The notes beneath the pieces are model-generated. The model worked only from the letters and a program-made list of their open reading frames with translations, was not told the origin of the DNA and did not search any database. From positions 1-16,502 of the forward strand of contig JAWLAO010000012.1 of the NCBI GenBank assembly GCA_041395445.1: a stretch of 16,502 bases of DNA, read 5' to 3'. Below, in pieces: positions 1-7,134 of this stretch. The position numbers were made by a program, and so were the translations under genes. Source of the stretch: Gammaproteobacteria bacterium. Its GTDB lineage: Bacteria > Pseudomonadota > Gammaproteobacteria > Xanthomonadales > Marinicellaceae. How positions within the stretch are numbered: position 1 is the first letter of the stretch; every line of letters starts with the position of its first letter.

Positions 1-74
1 GACCCCACCGCCAAGAATAAAATATATAGAATTTAATCAAGAAACATTTCTTAGCGCACTAATGGAGGTTGTCG

Positions 75-620
75 GTGGCTAAAAAGGTTTCTTTTTCAAA
101 TGAAAAATTAGAGCTTGTCGAAATTGCAAATTATTATTCGGACTCAGAGCAGTCCTTTAAAATGTATTATTTGAACAATAACCACGCCTTGGAGGAGAGG
201 TTTTTTGGTTATTCCAGAGAAGATTTGGCTAACGAGTTGAGATCAAGGATTGAAGAGCTAAATCACACATCTTCACTTACGCTTTTGGCAACTCTAGAAG
301 CTGCGTTTAGAATAGATTACTTACAAAGAAATTACAAAAAGAAAAGAGACCCACTTTCGAGATCTTTTAGGAATTTGTTCAAAACAAAGAACTCAAAAGC
401 TTCGCTGGAAGATGACATTCTGGAAGCGTGGAAAAGTAATGCGCACGGAACTTCTAAGATCATTGGTGATTTAAAAGGCGCGCTAAAATATCGACACTGG
501 CTTGCGCATGGCAGATACTGGACCCCGAAGATGGGGCGACAGAATTATGACTATGCTACCGTATATGAATTGGTAGAAACTGTTCTAAACAGTTTTCCAT
601 TTGAGGGTGTAAATGCATAA
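75..620 (+). CDS. Integron cassette gene: HEPN-like protein
   Basis: Small soluble protein of 182 residues with no signal peptide or membrane segment. The C-terminal third contains KYRHWLAHGRYW. Its R-x4-H spacing (R140, H145, codons at 492 and 507) matches the active-site signature of the HEPN superfamily, which includes RNase toxins and effector RNases. The flanking sequence is mostly helical and charged, as expected for HEPN folds. A GTG start at 75 is preferred because GGAGG at 64-68 lies 6 nt upstream; a TTG at 69 would sit directly on that ribosome site. The TAA stop (618-620) lies inside the first arm of the attC site, typical of cassette genes. The upstream end of the cassette is not visible. 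Substrate is unknown, and the HEPN call rests on one short motif, so an RNase role is inference. Confidence 0.7.
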   Translation: MAKKVSFSNEKLELVEIANYYSDSEQSFKMYYLNNNHALEERFFGYSREDLANELRSRIEELNHTSSLTLLATLEAAFRIDYLQRNYKKKRDPLSRSFRNLFKTKNSKASLEDDILEAWKSNAHGTSKIIGDLKGALKYRHWLAHGRYWTPKMGRQNYDYATVYELVETVLNSFPFEGVNA

Positions 621-686
621 CAAGGCGCTTGTTCGGATGCAAACTACGCTACGCTTCGTTTGCACCGCACAGCTTGGTCGTTAGCT
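615..686 (+). other. attC site (integron cassette recombination site)
   Basis: Imperfect palindrome of about 72 bp. The outer arms are GCATAAC (615-621) and GTTAGCT (680-686), fitting the inverse-core and core boxes of attC. The inner arms GGATGCAAAC (635-644) and GTTTGCACC (658-666) pair with one unpaired A, like the extrahelical base of folded attC, around the loop TACGCTACGCTTC. The next gene starts 6 nt after the core box and the previous gene stops inside the left arm. Integrase exchange would fall between 680 and 681. Size is within the known attC range. Confidence 0.85.
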
Positions 687-692
687 GAAGAA

Positions 693-1175
693 ATGAAAAA
701 AGATCGGTGGCACCAAGAGGTTATCGTTACACTCAAGCCCGTAGCGGTACTGTTCTCTGAATTAGCTTCAATGCTTAATCGTAGGGGTTACTCTACTGAT
801 GGAAGTGGTGAAGTATTTTTTTATGCGCGGAAAGACAACATAGAAAAGTGGCAAACTGACACACTAATCACAGTGAGTGCTTTTATAAATGATACAGAAG
901 TGGACTACTACGAAGATGAAGCACAAGAAATAAGTAAAATTGAACTTGGATATTTGTTGCCTTGGCAGCCAATTAAGAATGCGAGTACCTTTATTGCAGA
1001 GGCATGGGGTTTGGCTGGTGAGCTGGGTGCGCATATTTCTATAGGTGATGAGTTAATTTCTAAAGAAGATCTGTCGGCCATCATCAATGAATATGCTGCC
1101 GATCTAGAACAAAGGCTTGAAGCTCCAGGTGGAGAGTTTCTCGCTCAAGCAATAGCACAGGATCTGCCAATATGA
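693..1175 (+). CDS. Integron cassette gene, unknown function
   Basis: Encodes 160 residues beginning MKKDRWHQEV. I do not recognise the family. The ATG at 693 is preferred over an in-frame upstream TTG at 660, because the latter lies inside the attC palindrome; GAAGAA just before 693 can serve as a weak ribosome site. The protein looks soluble and acidic, with an alternating N-terminal half (ITVSAFIND, then DYYEDEAQE) and a helical C-terminal half (SKEDLSAIINEYAADLEQRL). There is no signal peptide, membrane segment or obvious catalytic motif. It begins just after the attC core box, and a partial attC follows its TGA, so this is a one-gene cassette in the usual orientation. No functional call is justified. 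Confidence 0.8.
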   Translation: MKKDRWHQEVIVTLKPVAVLFSELASMLNRRGYSTDGSGEVFFYARKDNIEKWQTDTLITVSAFINDTEVDYYEDEAQEISKIELGYLLPWQPIKNASTFIAEAWGLAGELGAHISIGDELISKEDLSAIINEYAADLEQRLEAPGGEFLAQAIAQDLPI

Positions 1176-1182
1176 ATAAATC

Positions 1183-1209
1183 AACTAACAATGCCATGCA
1201 CTCTGACAG
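1183..1209 (+). other. Truncated attC site, left part only
   Basis: Starts 8 nt after the stop of the second cassette gene with AACTAACAATGCCATGCACT and ends at the IS boundary. TAACAA followed by a GCCATGCAC-type arm resembles the left half of many marine attC sites. The matching right arm and the GTTRRRY core are not found before the IS, nor in the bases just after its right end. The call depends mainly on context. Confidence 0.5.
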
Positions 1210-1236
1210 TGTATCCCGTCAGCACTATGTGGACCA
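1210..1236 (+). repeat. IS left terminal inverted repeat
   Basis: Begins TGTATCCCGTCA and ends TGGACCA. Aligned with the reverse complement of 2668-2694, the shared blocks are TGTA, CGTCA and GGACCA, 18 of 27 positions. The orfA ribosome site is about 50 nt further in. Confidence 0.7.
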
Positions 1237-1299
1237 TTTAGCCCAAATTACTAAGAGATAGTTTTGGTTCATTGTAAACTCTAAACACAGGAGAAAACA

Positions 1300-1656
1300 A
1301 TGAAAAAAACTAAAGCAGAAAAAACCGTTAGAGACATTCGTCGCAATACACGCAGACACTTCTCGGCAGAAGACAAAATCCGGATAGTCATTGAAGGCTT
1401 ACGTGGCGAAGACACTATAACAGCCTTATGCCGCCGTGAAGGCATTAACGCCAATCTGTATTATCGCTGGTCCAAAGACTTTCTGGAAGCAGGTAAGAAA
1501 CGCCTTGCCGGTGATACTGTTCGTGAAGCCAGTACAGATGAAGTCAAAACTCTGCGTGCCGAAGCACAAACACTGAAAGAAGCCTTGGCAGAAACCATTT
1601 TGGAGAACCGATTGCTAAAAAAAAGCATGATTGGGAACTCTGGAGACGATATATGA
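1300..1656 (+). CDS. IS3-family transposase OrfA
   Basis: Encodes 118 residues that bind the IS ends and regulate transposition. The region RHFSAEDKIRIVIEGLRGE with ALCRREGINANLYYRW (residues about 20-55) is the Tnp_1-type helix-turn-helix of IS3 OrfA proteins. The C-terminal half (EVKTLRAEAQTLKEALAETI, then LENRLL) has heptad leucines typical of the OrfA coiled coil used for multimerisation. The start is supported by AGGAG at 1289-1293, 6 nt upstream. Near its end lies the A7 heptamer 1617-1623; the TGA overlaps the orfB ATG as ATGA. Length is normal for the family. Confidence 0.9.
   Translation: MKKTKAEKTVRDIRRNTRRHFSAEDKIRIVIEGLRGEDTITALCRREGINANLYYRWSKDFLEAGKKRLAGDTVREASTDEVKTLRAEAQTLKEALAETILENRLLKKSMIGNSGDDI
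1617..1623 (+). promoter_or_regulatory. Probable -1 ribosomal frameshift heptamer
   Basis: Eight A residues (1617-1624) precede G. In the orfA frame they read CTA AAA AAA AGC, so the slippery heptamer A AAA AAA is in phase. After a -1 slip, reading continues AAG CAT GAT TGG without a stop into the orfB ATG at 1653, giving an OrfAB fusion transposase as known for IS3 elements. No downstream pseudoknot was worked out. Confidence 0.65.
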
Positions 1657-2654
1657 GGTTTTCAGCTTCAGAGAAATATGAGCTCATACAGTTAGTTCAG
1701 AACTCAGATCTTTCTGTCCGTAAAACATTAGATCGATTATCAATAAATCGGTCCACTTTTTATGGTTGGCTCAAAAGATATGAGACTGACGGTTTAGCAG
1801 GTTTGTCTGACAAACCTGCTAAACCGGGGCGCATTTGGAACAAAATTAGCCAAGAGCATCAACAAGCCATGCTTGAAATGGCTCTGAATGAGACAGAACT
1901 TTCTCCCAGAGAACTGGCTGTTAAATACACTGAAACAAAAGAGTATTATGTTTCAGAATCAAGCATGTACAGGCTTTTGAAGTCTCAGGATCTGATTACA
2001 TCCCCTGCTTATATTCTTATGCAGGTCAGAGATAAATTCCAACAACCCAGCACAAGAGTTAATGAGCTTTGGCAAACAGACTTTACCTATTTTAAAATCA
2101 TTGGTTGGGGTTGGTACTACCTGTCCACTGTGCTGGATGATTATTCGAGGTTCATTATATCATGGCGATTATGCACAACCATGAGTGCATCAGATGTTAC
2201 AGATACACTAGATGATGCTTTGGCATTTACCGGCTTGAATCGGGCTCATGTGGATCATAAACCGAGACTGCTCAGTGATAATGGCCCATGCTACATATCC
2301 GGTCAGTTGGCTGATTATTTACAACAAGAACGAATGTCTCACACTCGTGGCCGTCCTTATCATCCTCAAACACAGGGCAAGATTGAACGGTGGCACAGGT
2401 CAATGAAGAACCAGATATTGTTGGACAATTATTACATGCCGGGTGATCTCAAAGAGCAGCTTCATCGCTTTGTCAGCTATTATAACTACCAGAGGTATCA
2501 TGAGTCTCTGGACAACTTAACACCAGCTGATGTCTATTATGGCAGAGGACAGCAGATACTGAAACAGAGAAAATTAATTAAACAGAATACAATCGCCTTG
2601 AGGCGAAAATTACATTATGATAACTTAAACAAAATGAATCAAAGTGTCTCTTAA
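1653..2654 (+). CDS. IS3-family transposase OrfB (DDE integrase core)
   Basis: Encodes 333 residues, the catalytic part of the transposase. The N-terminus (residues about 1-60) has a further helix-turn-helix segment with STFYGWLKRYETDGLAGL. The rve core follows, with the acidic triad visible in QTDFTYF, LLSDNGP and KIERWHRSMK; exactly 35 residues separate the second D from E, the D35E spacing of IS3 and retroviral integrases. The tail NYQRYHESLDNLTPADVYYG is also family-typical. Its ATG overlaps the orfA stop (ATGA), so it could be made by translational coupling as well as by frameshifting from 1617-1623. It appears intact. Confidence 0.9.
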   Translation: MRFSASEKYELIQLVQNSDLSVRKTLDRLSINRSTFYGWLKRYETDGLAGLSDKPAKPGRIWNKISQEHQQAMLEMALNETELSPRELAVKYTETKEYYVSESSMYRLLKSQDLITSPAYILMQVRDKFQQPSTRVNELWQTDFTYFKIIGWGWYYLSTVLDDYSRFIISWRLCTTMSASDVTDTLDDALAFTGLNRAHVDHKPRLLSDNGPCYISGQLADYLQQERMSHTRGRPYHPQTQGKIERWHRSMKNQILLDNYYMPGDLKEQLHRFVSYYNYQRYHESLDNLTPADVYYGRGQQILKQRKLIKQNTIALRRKLHYDNLNKMNQSVS

Positions 2655-2667
2655 TTTATGAGGGCTG

Positions 2668-2694
2668 TGGTCCAAAATGATTTGACGACGTACA
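2668..2694 (-). repeat. IS right terminal inverted repeat
   Basis: Read on the minus strand it begins TGTACGTCGTCA and ends TGGACCA, pairing with 1210-1236. The following ORF starts 5 nt beyond its outer end. Confidence 0.7.
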
Positions 2695-2698
2695 ATCC

Positions 2699-4318
2699 AT
2701 GGCTCAAGCAATGTTCAATACACAACAGGATATCGTTATTGGTGGCTTGCCGCTGATTGGATTTTCAGTTCAGCAATATACCAATGGAAATCTTGGTGAT
2801 GGAGTACTGGCAAATTATGCCGGAAGTTTTGAGAATAAATACAACAGAGAGATTACACATTTCAACAGTAATTTTGAAACGGATAATGAGGTTATGAGTC
2901 TTTCTCAGGATGGAATCGGGCAAGTGTTGATTTATCCCTATTACACGGTAAGGAACAATCTCAACACCTTGATATCGGTTGTTAATATCTCTGACAGAAC
3001 CAAAGCCATCAAAGTGCGCTTTTATGAGGGTAAGAATTCGCGAAAATGCCTGGATTTTAATGTTTATCTTTCGCCTTATGATGTCTGGACCTCTGGTTTG
3101 GTACTTGCCTCTGCAACAGCTTTATATTCTCCGGGATTTGAGGGACAAGAAACTGCTAAAATAGTCACAAATGATAACTCCTGTACCGATCCTGCAATAA
3201 TTAGCGAGAATGAATTCTTGCCCTGGTCTTTTAGTGGAGATAATCTGGACCCTTTAGGTGATGATTTATCCCGTTGCACCGAAGGTCATTTTGAAATTAT
3301 TGAAATGGGTGTGATTGATGATCCAACAACCAAATGGGGAATCTTGCATGATAATGGCATACCTAACGATTGTGGGGTTTTGACTGACAATTGGTTTGGA
3401 GATGGCACTCTTGACTGGTCAAATGATGCAAATGATGGCTTTGGGCCTCCTACAGGCGGTCTCTATGGTTCGGCTTCACTTATTGATGTTGGATCAGGAA
3501 CAGATGCCGGATATGATGCGATTGCCATCAATGGTTACAGCAACCAACCCCAGCATACAAATCCCGGAAGTTTGTTGCCGGATTTATCTACGGGGAATGT
3601 TACAAAAACTTCAATCGAAACCGATAATGGCGTGTTAAAAACAAACTGGCAAACATCGGTTGATGCAGTCTCGGCATTATTTATGAGTTCTCAAAAGCTC
3701 AATGATTTTGTTATTAGTGACAATATCGGTGCAGAAACTGAGTGGATAACTACCTTTCCAACCAAACGATTTTATGTTGATCCTAATTTTTCAGGTTCAG
3801 TATTACCGATTCCACCATTTAAAATAGGACTTTCTGAGTTTGGTTCTTGTGAAAATCATCGGTTTAAGGCTTTTGGTCGGGAACAACAGCTCGGTATGCA
3901 AATGGGATCGGTGCCTATTTTTGATCCGCCTCCACCAAATTATAATATTTTTCCTGAGTATTGCTGGTCGGTAAATGTGTCTGATGTCAATCAAGGAGAT
4001 AATGAGAATTCTATTCTAGATTCACAATTGTGGTTGAATGACTGGCAGTCAGACCCTGATTATGCGTCAGTTTCAGATCTTTCTTTTGATACAGGCTGGA
4101 TGCAAACTGACTATGTTGATGAGATAACCAATCCAAGTAAGTTAACGGGGACCGGTGACAATGGTGAGATTCATGAGTTTTTTGGAAAGCCTGTTGTTGG
4201 ATTTAATATCCAAAAATATGTCAATGGCGCATTGGGAGATGAAAACACCTCTGTTTTGGCAAATTATGCAGTGATTAAAAGAGATAAATATAAAAGGAAG
4301 ATTGTGATTACTGAATAA
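2699..4318 (+). CDS. Surface-type protein, probably 5'-truncated chimera of two paralogues
   Basis: Open frame of 539 residues. No signal peptide is present, and the ATG lies 5 nt outside the IS with no ribosome site, so the native start is probably lost. Residues about 60-130 (DGIGQVLIYPYYTVRN, ISVVNISDRTKAIKVRF, LSPYDVWTSG) resemble a family of uncharacterised secreted gammaproteobacterial proteins whose mature part usually begins near the 'DGIGQVL' segment (recalled, not searched). Residues 15-52 (GLPLIGFSVQQYTNGNLGDG, VLANYA, KYNREI) repeat at 496-535 (GKPVVGFNIQKYVNGALGDE, VLANYA, KYKRKI), where they end the protein. The N-terminal copy thus looks like the tail of an upstream paralogue joined in frame to the body of this one. 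Function is unknown; export is unlikely without a signal. It may be a pseudogene. Confidence 0.65.
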   Translation: MAQAMFNTQQDIVIGGLPLIGFSVQQYTNGNLGDGVLANYAGSFENKYNREITHFNSNFETDNEVMSLSQDGIGQVLIYPYYTVRNNLNTLISVVNISDRTKAIKVRFYEGKNSRKCLDFNVYLSPYDVWTSGLVLASATALYSPGFEGQETAKIVTNDNSCTDPAIISENEFLPWSFSGDNLDPLGDDLSRCTEGHFEIIEMGVIDDPTTKWGILHDNGIPNDCGVLTDNWFGDGTLDWSNDANDGFGPPTGGLYGSASLIDVGSGTDAGYDAIAINGYSNQPQHTNPGSLLPDLSTGNVTKTSIETDNGVLKTNWQTSVDAVSALFMSSQKLNDFVISDNIGAETEWITTFPTKRFYVDPNFSGSVLPIPPFKIGLSEFGSCENHRFKAFGREQQLGMQMGSVPIFDPPPPNYNIFPEYCWSVNVSDVNQGDNENSILDSQLWLNDWQSDPDYASVSDLSFDTGWMQTDYVDEITNPSKLTGTGDNGEIHEFFGKPVVGFNIQKYVNGALGDENTSVLANYAVIKRDKYKRKIVITE

Positions 4319-4330
4319 GTAAGCATATTG

Positions 4331-4357
4331 AAAAAAGCCGCCTAGAGCGGCTTTTTT
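4331..4357. terminator. Bidirectional rho-independent terminator
   Basis: Stem AAAAAAGCCGC (4331-4341), loop CTAGA, stem GCGGCTTTTTT (4347-4357). The A-run and T-run make it work for the plus-strand ORF ending at 4318 and for minus-strand hemH ending at 4360. Confidence 0.9.
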
Positions 4358-4359
4358 GT

Positions 4360-5343
4360 TTATAAGTTCTGTTTGATAATATCAGCCAGACACTCTATAT
4401 GTTCAGGTGTGTCGTTTAATGCAGGTATGTAACTGTATTTTTTCCCGCCGGATTCGAGGAAGTATTCCTTGTTTTCTTCTTCGATTTCCTCAAGTGTTTC
4501 CAAACAATCGGCTGAAAAGCCAGGGCAAATCACTTGCACATCGGTAATTCCTTGTGCGGGAAGATTTTGCAAGGTTTCATCCAGATAGGGTTTAAGCCAT
4601 TCCAGTTTTCCGAAACGAGATTGAAAGCACACCATGTATTCATCAGAGTTTAGGTTCATTTCCTTAACTAATAAATCCACTGTGGCATAACATTGTTCGG
4701 GATAGATATCACCGCGTTCGTAATAGATTTTCGGAATTCCATGAAACGAAAATATCAGCTTCTGTGGTTTTCCATGTTCTTGCCAATGCTTTTCAATGCT
4801 ATTCTTGAGTGCAGAAATGTATAAAGGATGGGTGTGATAATCGTTTATTTTTATGACTTTAGGTTTTTGATCAATTTTTTCTAAAGCATCACTCAAATCA
4901 TCAAATGTGGACTCAGTCGTTGTCTGAGAATATTGTGGATACAATGGAAATACAACAAGTTTTTCAACACCTTTTTTTAACAGTTTTTCAATAGCCGCAG
5001 ACATTGAGGGATTTTGATAGCGCATTGCCATTTCAAATTCTATGTCTTCATTAACAAATTGCTTTTTCAGAGCTTCCAATTGTTTTTTTGTAATATCAAT
5101 CAATGGAGCTCCATCACCAAATTGACCCCAAACTGACTCATAGAGTTTGGCAGATCTTTTAGGGCGAACATTGAGAATGATTCCATTGAGAATCAGCAAC
5201 CAAACCCATCTGGGAATGATGGGTTGGATCACTCTTTTATCACTCAGAAATTGTTTCAGATATCTCCTTAGCGCTTGCTTTGTAGGAGCGTCCGGAGAAC
5301 CGAGATTGGTGATAAGTATGCCGGTTTTTTCAGACTTTGACAT
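4360..5343 (-). CDS. hemH: Ferrochelatase (protoheme ferro-lyase)
   Basis: Encodes 327 residues, a normal length for bacterial ferrochelatase, which inserts Fe2+ into protoporphyrin IX as the last step of protoheme synthesis. Visible hallmarks are the N-terminal TGILITNLGSPDAP, the substrate-side segment VFPLYPQYSQTTTES (131-145), catalytic His201 in FSFHGIP, QSRFGKLEWLKPYLDETL (241-258), and the second active-site acid Glu282 in PGFSADCLETLEEI. No membrane anchor is seen; the enzyme is probably membrane-associated. Its ATG shares one base with the stop of the upstream sulfate-activation gene (TAATG) and has no strong ribosome site, pointing to translational coupling. It ends just before the shared terminator. 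All key residues are present. Confidence 0.97.
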   Translation of the reverse strand: MSKSEKTGILITNLGSPDAPTKQALRRYLKQFLSDKRVIQPIIPRWVWLLILNGIILNVRPKRSAKLYESVWGQFGDGAPLIDITKKQLEALKKQFVNEDIEFEMAMRYQNPSMSAAIEKLLKKGVEKLVVFPLYPQYSQTTTESTFDDLSDALEKIDQKPKVIKINDYHTHPLYISALKNSIEKHWQEHGKPQKLIFSFHGIPKIYYERGDIYPEQCYATVDLLVKEMNLNSDEYMVCFQSRFGKLEWLKPYLDETLQNLPAQGITDVQVICPGFSADCLETLEEIEEENKEYFLESGGKKYSYIPALNDTPEHIECLADIIKQNL

Positions 5344-7052
5344 TATTTAATGAGTCCCATGGATTCCAGTTTCAGAATAATTTTTTGAGCGGCTTCTGCC
5401 GGTTTGCAGTATTCCGTGTCAATGACAACCTCAGGGTTCTCAGGAGCTTCGTATGGGTCGCTGATTCCGGTGAATTCTTTAATGATTCCAGCTCTGGCTT
5501 TAGCATACAAACCTTTGCGGTCGCGTTGTTCGCAGACGTTAACTGTTGTTGCCACATGAACCTCCAAGAATCCACCCAATGGCTCAATATTTTCACGAAC
5601 CTGTTTGCGGGTTTCTGCATAAGGAGCAATTGGAGCACAAATCGCCACTCCGCCATTTTTGGTGATTTCGCTGGCAACATAACCAATTCGCAGAACATTG
5701 AGGTTGCGGTGTTCACGAGAAAAGCCAAGTTCTGAAGAAAGATTTTTTCTCACAACATCACCGTCCAGCAAAGTAATGGGTCTTTCGATCATTTCCATTA
5801 AATTGACCATTAAAGCGTTAGCAATAGTGGATTTACCCGAACCGGATAAACCGGTGAAGAAAATGGTGAAACCTTGTTTGTTTCTCGGCGGATGGCTTTT
5901 TTGTAAAATTTCAACAACCTCAGGATAAGAAAACCATTCCGGTATTTCCAAACCGTTTTGTAAGCGGCGACGAAGTTCTGTTCCTGAAATATTGAGAATA
6001 TTTTCGCCCTCTTTTGCTTCTGAAGCTGGGATATACTCGGCGCGATCAGCAGAAAAGAGCATCATTTCAAAAGGCACCATTTCGATTCCAAGTTCTTTTT
6101 CGTATTTGACCAGCAACTCTTGCGCTTCATACGGCCCGTAAAACGGATTGCCGTTGGAATCATCACCCGGACCGGCATGATCGCGGCCGACAATCAGATG
6201 AGAACAGCCGTAATTTTTACGAATAATCGCATGCCAAAGTGCCTCACGAGGTCCGCCCATACGCATTGCCAAAGGTAATAGCGAAAGTGATGTGGTGCGA
6301 TCGGGGAATTTATCGAGCAATGCTTCATAGCATTTGACTCGGGTGAAATGGTCTATATCACCGGGTTTGGTCATACCAACAACCGGATGAATTAACAAAT
6401 TTGCCTGAACTTTCTTGGCAGCCCTGAAAGTCAATTCCTGATGCGCACGGTGCATAGGATTTCTGGTTTGAAATGCCACGACTTTATTCCAGGTTAAACG
6501 CTTGAACTTAGCACGTAGCTCTTCGGGTGTGTGACGATGTTTTAAGTAGTCATAATGAACCGGCAACTGTAAACCTTGAAGGGCTCCACCAACGTAATAG
6601 TCGTGTGTTCTGTGATTCAAATACGAAACTGCCGGATGTTTTTCATCGGTCGTTCCGTAAACTGCCAGAGATTCCGCTTGTTTATCAACCTTCCAAATGT
6701 CTCCAACAGTCAAAATGGCTAAAACAACTCCTTCAATATCCCTTAATGCGAGTTTGTCTCCGTTTTTTAAACTTTCAGCTAGTTCTGTTTTCACATCCAA
6801 GGTGATAGGCATTGGCCAAAGAGTTCCATCTGCCAGTCTCATATCTGCTAAGACCGAGTTATAGTCAGCCTGATTCATAAAACCGGTCAATGGAGAAAAA
6901 CCTCCATTCATCAAAAGTTCAATATCGCAAACTTGTCTTTCGGTTAAATCCCAGCTCGGTATGTCAACAGTTTGTTGTTTGAGTTTAGCAACCTGATCAG
7001 CATCAGGAATCAAATTAATTAATTTTCCGCCATGTGGCGTATTAAGAGGCAT
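5343..7052 (-). CDS. sat-cysC: Bifunctional ATP sulfurylase / APS kinase
   Basis: Encodes 569 residues joining the two steps of sulfate activation: sulfate plus ATP gives APS, then APS plus ATP gives PAPS. Residues about 1-385 are the sulfurylase: a PUA-like N-domain, QTRNPMHRAH with the HxxH catalytic motif at 201-204, GRDHAGPGDD (289-298), and ISGTELRRRL (355-364). Residues about 390-569 are the kinase: P-loop GLSGSGKST (401-409), LLDGDVVRKNL (428-438), FSREHRNLN (444-452). Both active sites look complete. This single-chain type differs from the enterobacterial CysDN plus separate CysC. GGAGA 7 nt before the ATG supports the start. tyrR ends 82 bp upstream with no clear terminator between, so read-through is possible; hemH overlaps downstream. 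Confidence 0.95.
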   Translation of the reverse strand: MPLNTPHGGKLINLIPDADQVAKLKQQTVDIPSWDLTERQVCDIELLMNGGFSPLTGFMNQADYNSVLADMRLADGTLWPMPITLDVKTELAESLKNGDKLALRDIEGVVLAILTVGDIWKVDKQAESLAVYGTTDEKHPAVSYLNHRTHDYYVGGALQGLQLPVHYDYLKHRHTPEELRAKFKRLTWNKVVAFQTRNPMHRAHQELTFRAAKKVQANLLIHPVVGMTKPGDIDHFTRVKCYEALLDKFPDRTTSLSLLPLAMRMGGPREALWHAIIRKNYGCSHLIVGRDHAGPGDDSNGNPFYGPYEAQELLVKYEKELGIEMVPFEMMLFSADRAEYIPASEAKEGENILNISGTELRRRLQNGLEIPEWFSYPEVVEILQKSHPPRNKQGFTIFFTGLSGSGKSTIANALMVNLMEMIERPITLLDGDVVRKNLSSELGFSREHRNLNVLRIGYVASEITKNGGVAICAPIAPYAETRKQVRENIEPLGGFLEVHVATTVNVCEQRDRKGLYAKARAGIIKEFTGISDPYEAPENPEVVIDTEYCKPAEAAQKIILKLESMGLIK

Positions 7053-7134
7053 TTAATGTTCTCCAGAACGTTATCAAAATTACAAGAGACGTATTTTATC
7101 AAAAAAATGGTTATATTGATTTTAAAATTGTCAG

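Larger units (their letters stand above)
1210..2694 (+). mobile_element. IS3-family insertion sequence
   Basis: About 1485 bp. It begins TGTA and ends TACA, with imperfect terminal inverted repeats of 27 bp matching at 18 positions. It holds an orfA with a helix-turn-helix and an orfB with a DDE integrase core, in the -1 frame relation usual for IS3 elements. Both ORFs look intact, so the copy may be active. The flanks (GACAG on the left, ATCCA on the right) show no target-site duplication. The family is clear from the proteins; the subgroup was not determined. The exact ends come from the repeat alignment. Confidence 0.8.

Noticed and set aside
45..60. CTTAGCG as a possible attC core ending an earlier cassette
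   Set aside because: It lacks the GTT core and no pairing arm or hairpin is seen in bases 1-50; the cassette border is probably outside the window.
5337..5735. Plus-strand open frame opposite the APS kinase part
   Set aside because: Antisense shadow of a well-conserved enzyme with intact motifs.
7053..7134. Terminator between tyrR and sat-cysC
   Set aside because: Only AT-rich sequence such as ATTTTAAAAT; no GC-containing stem followed by T-run.
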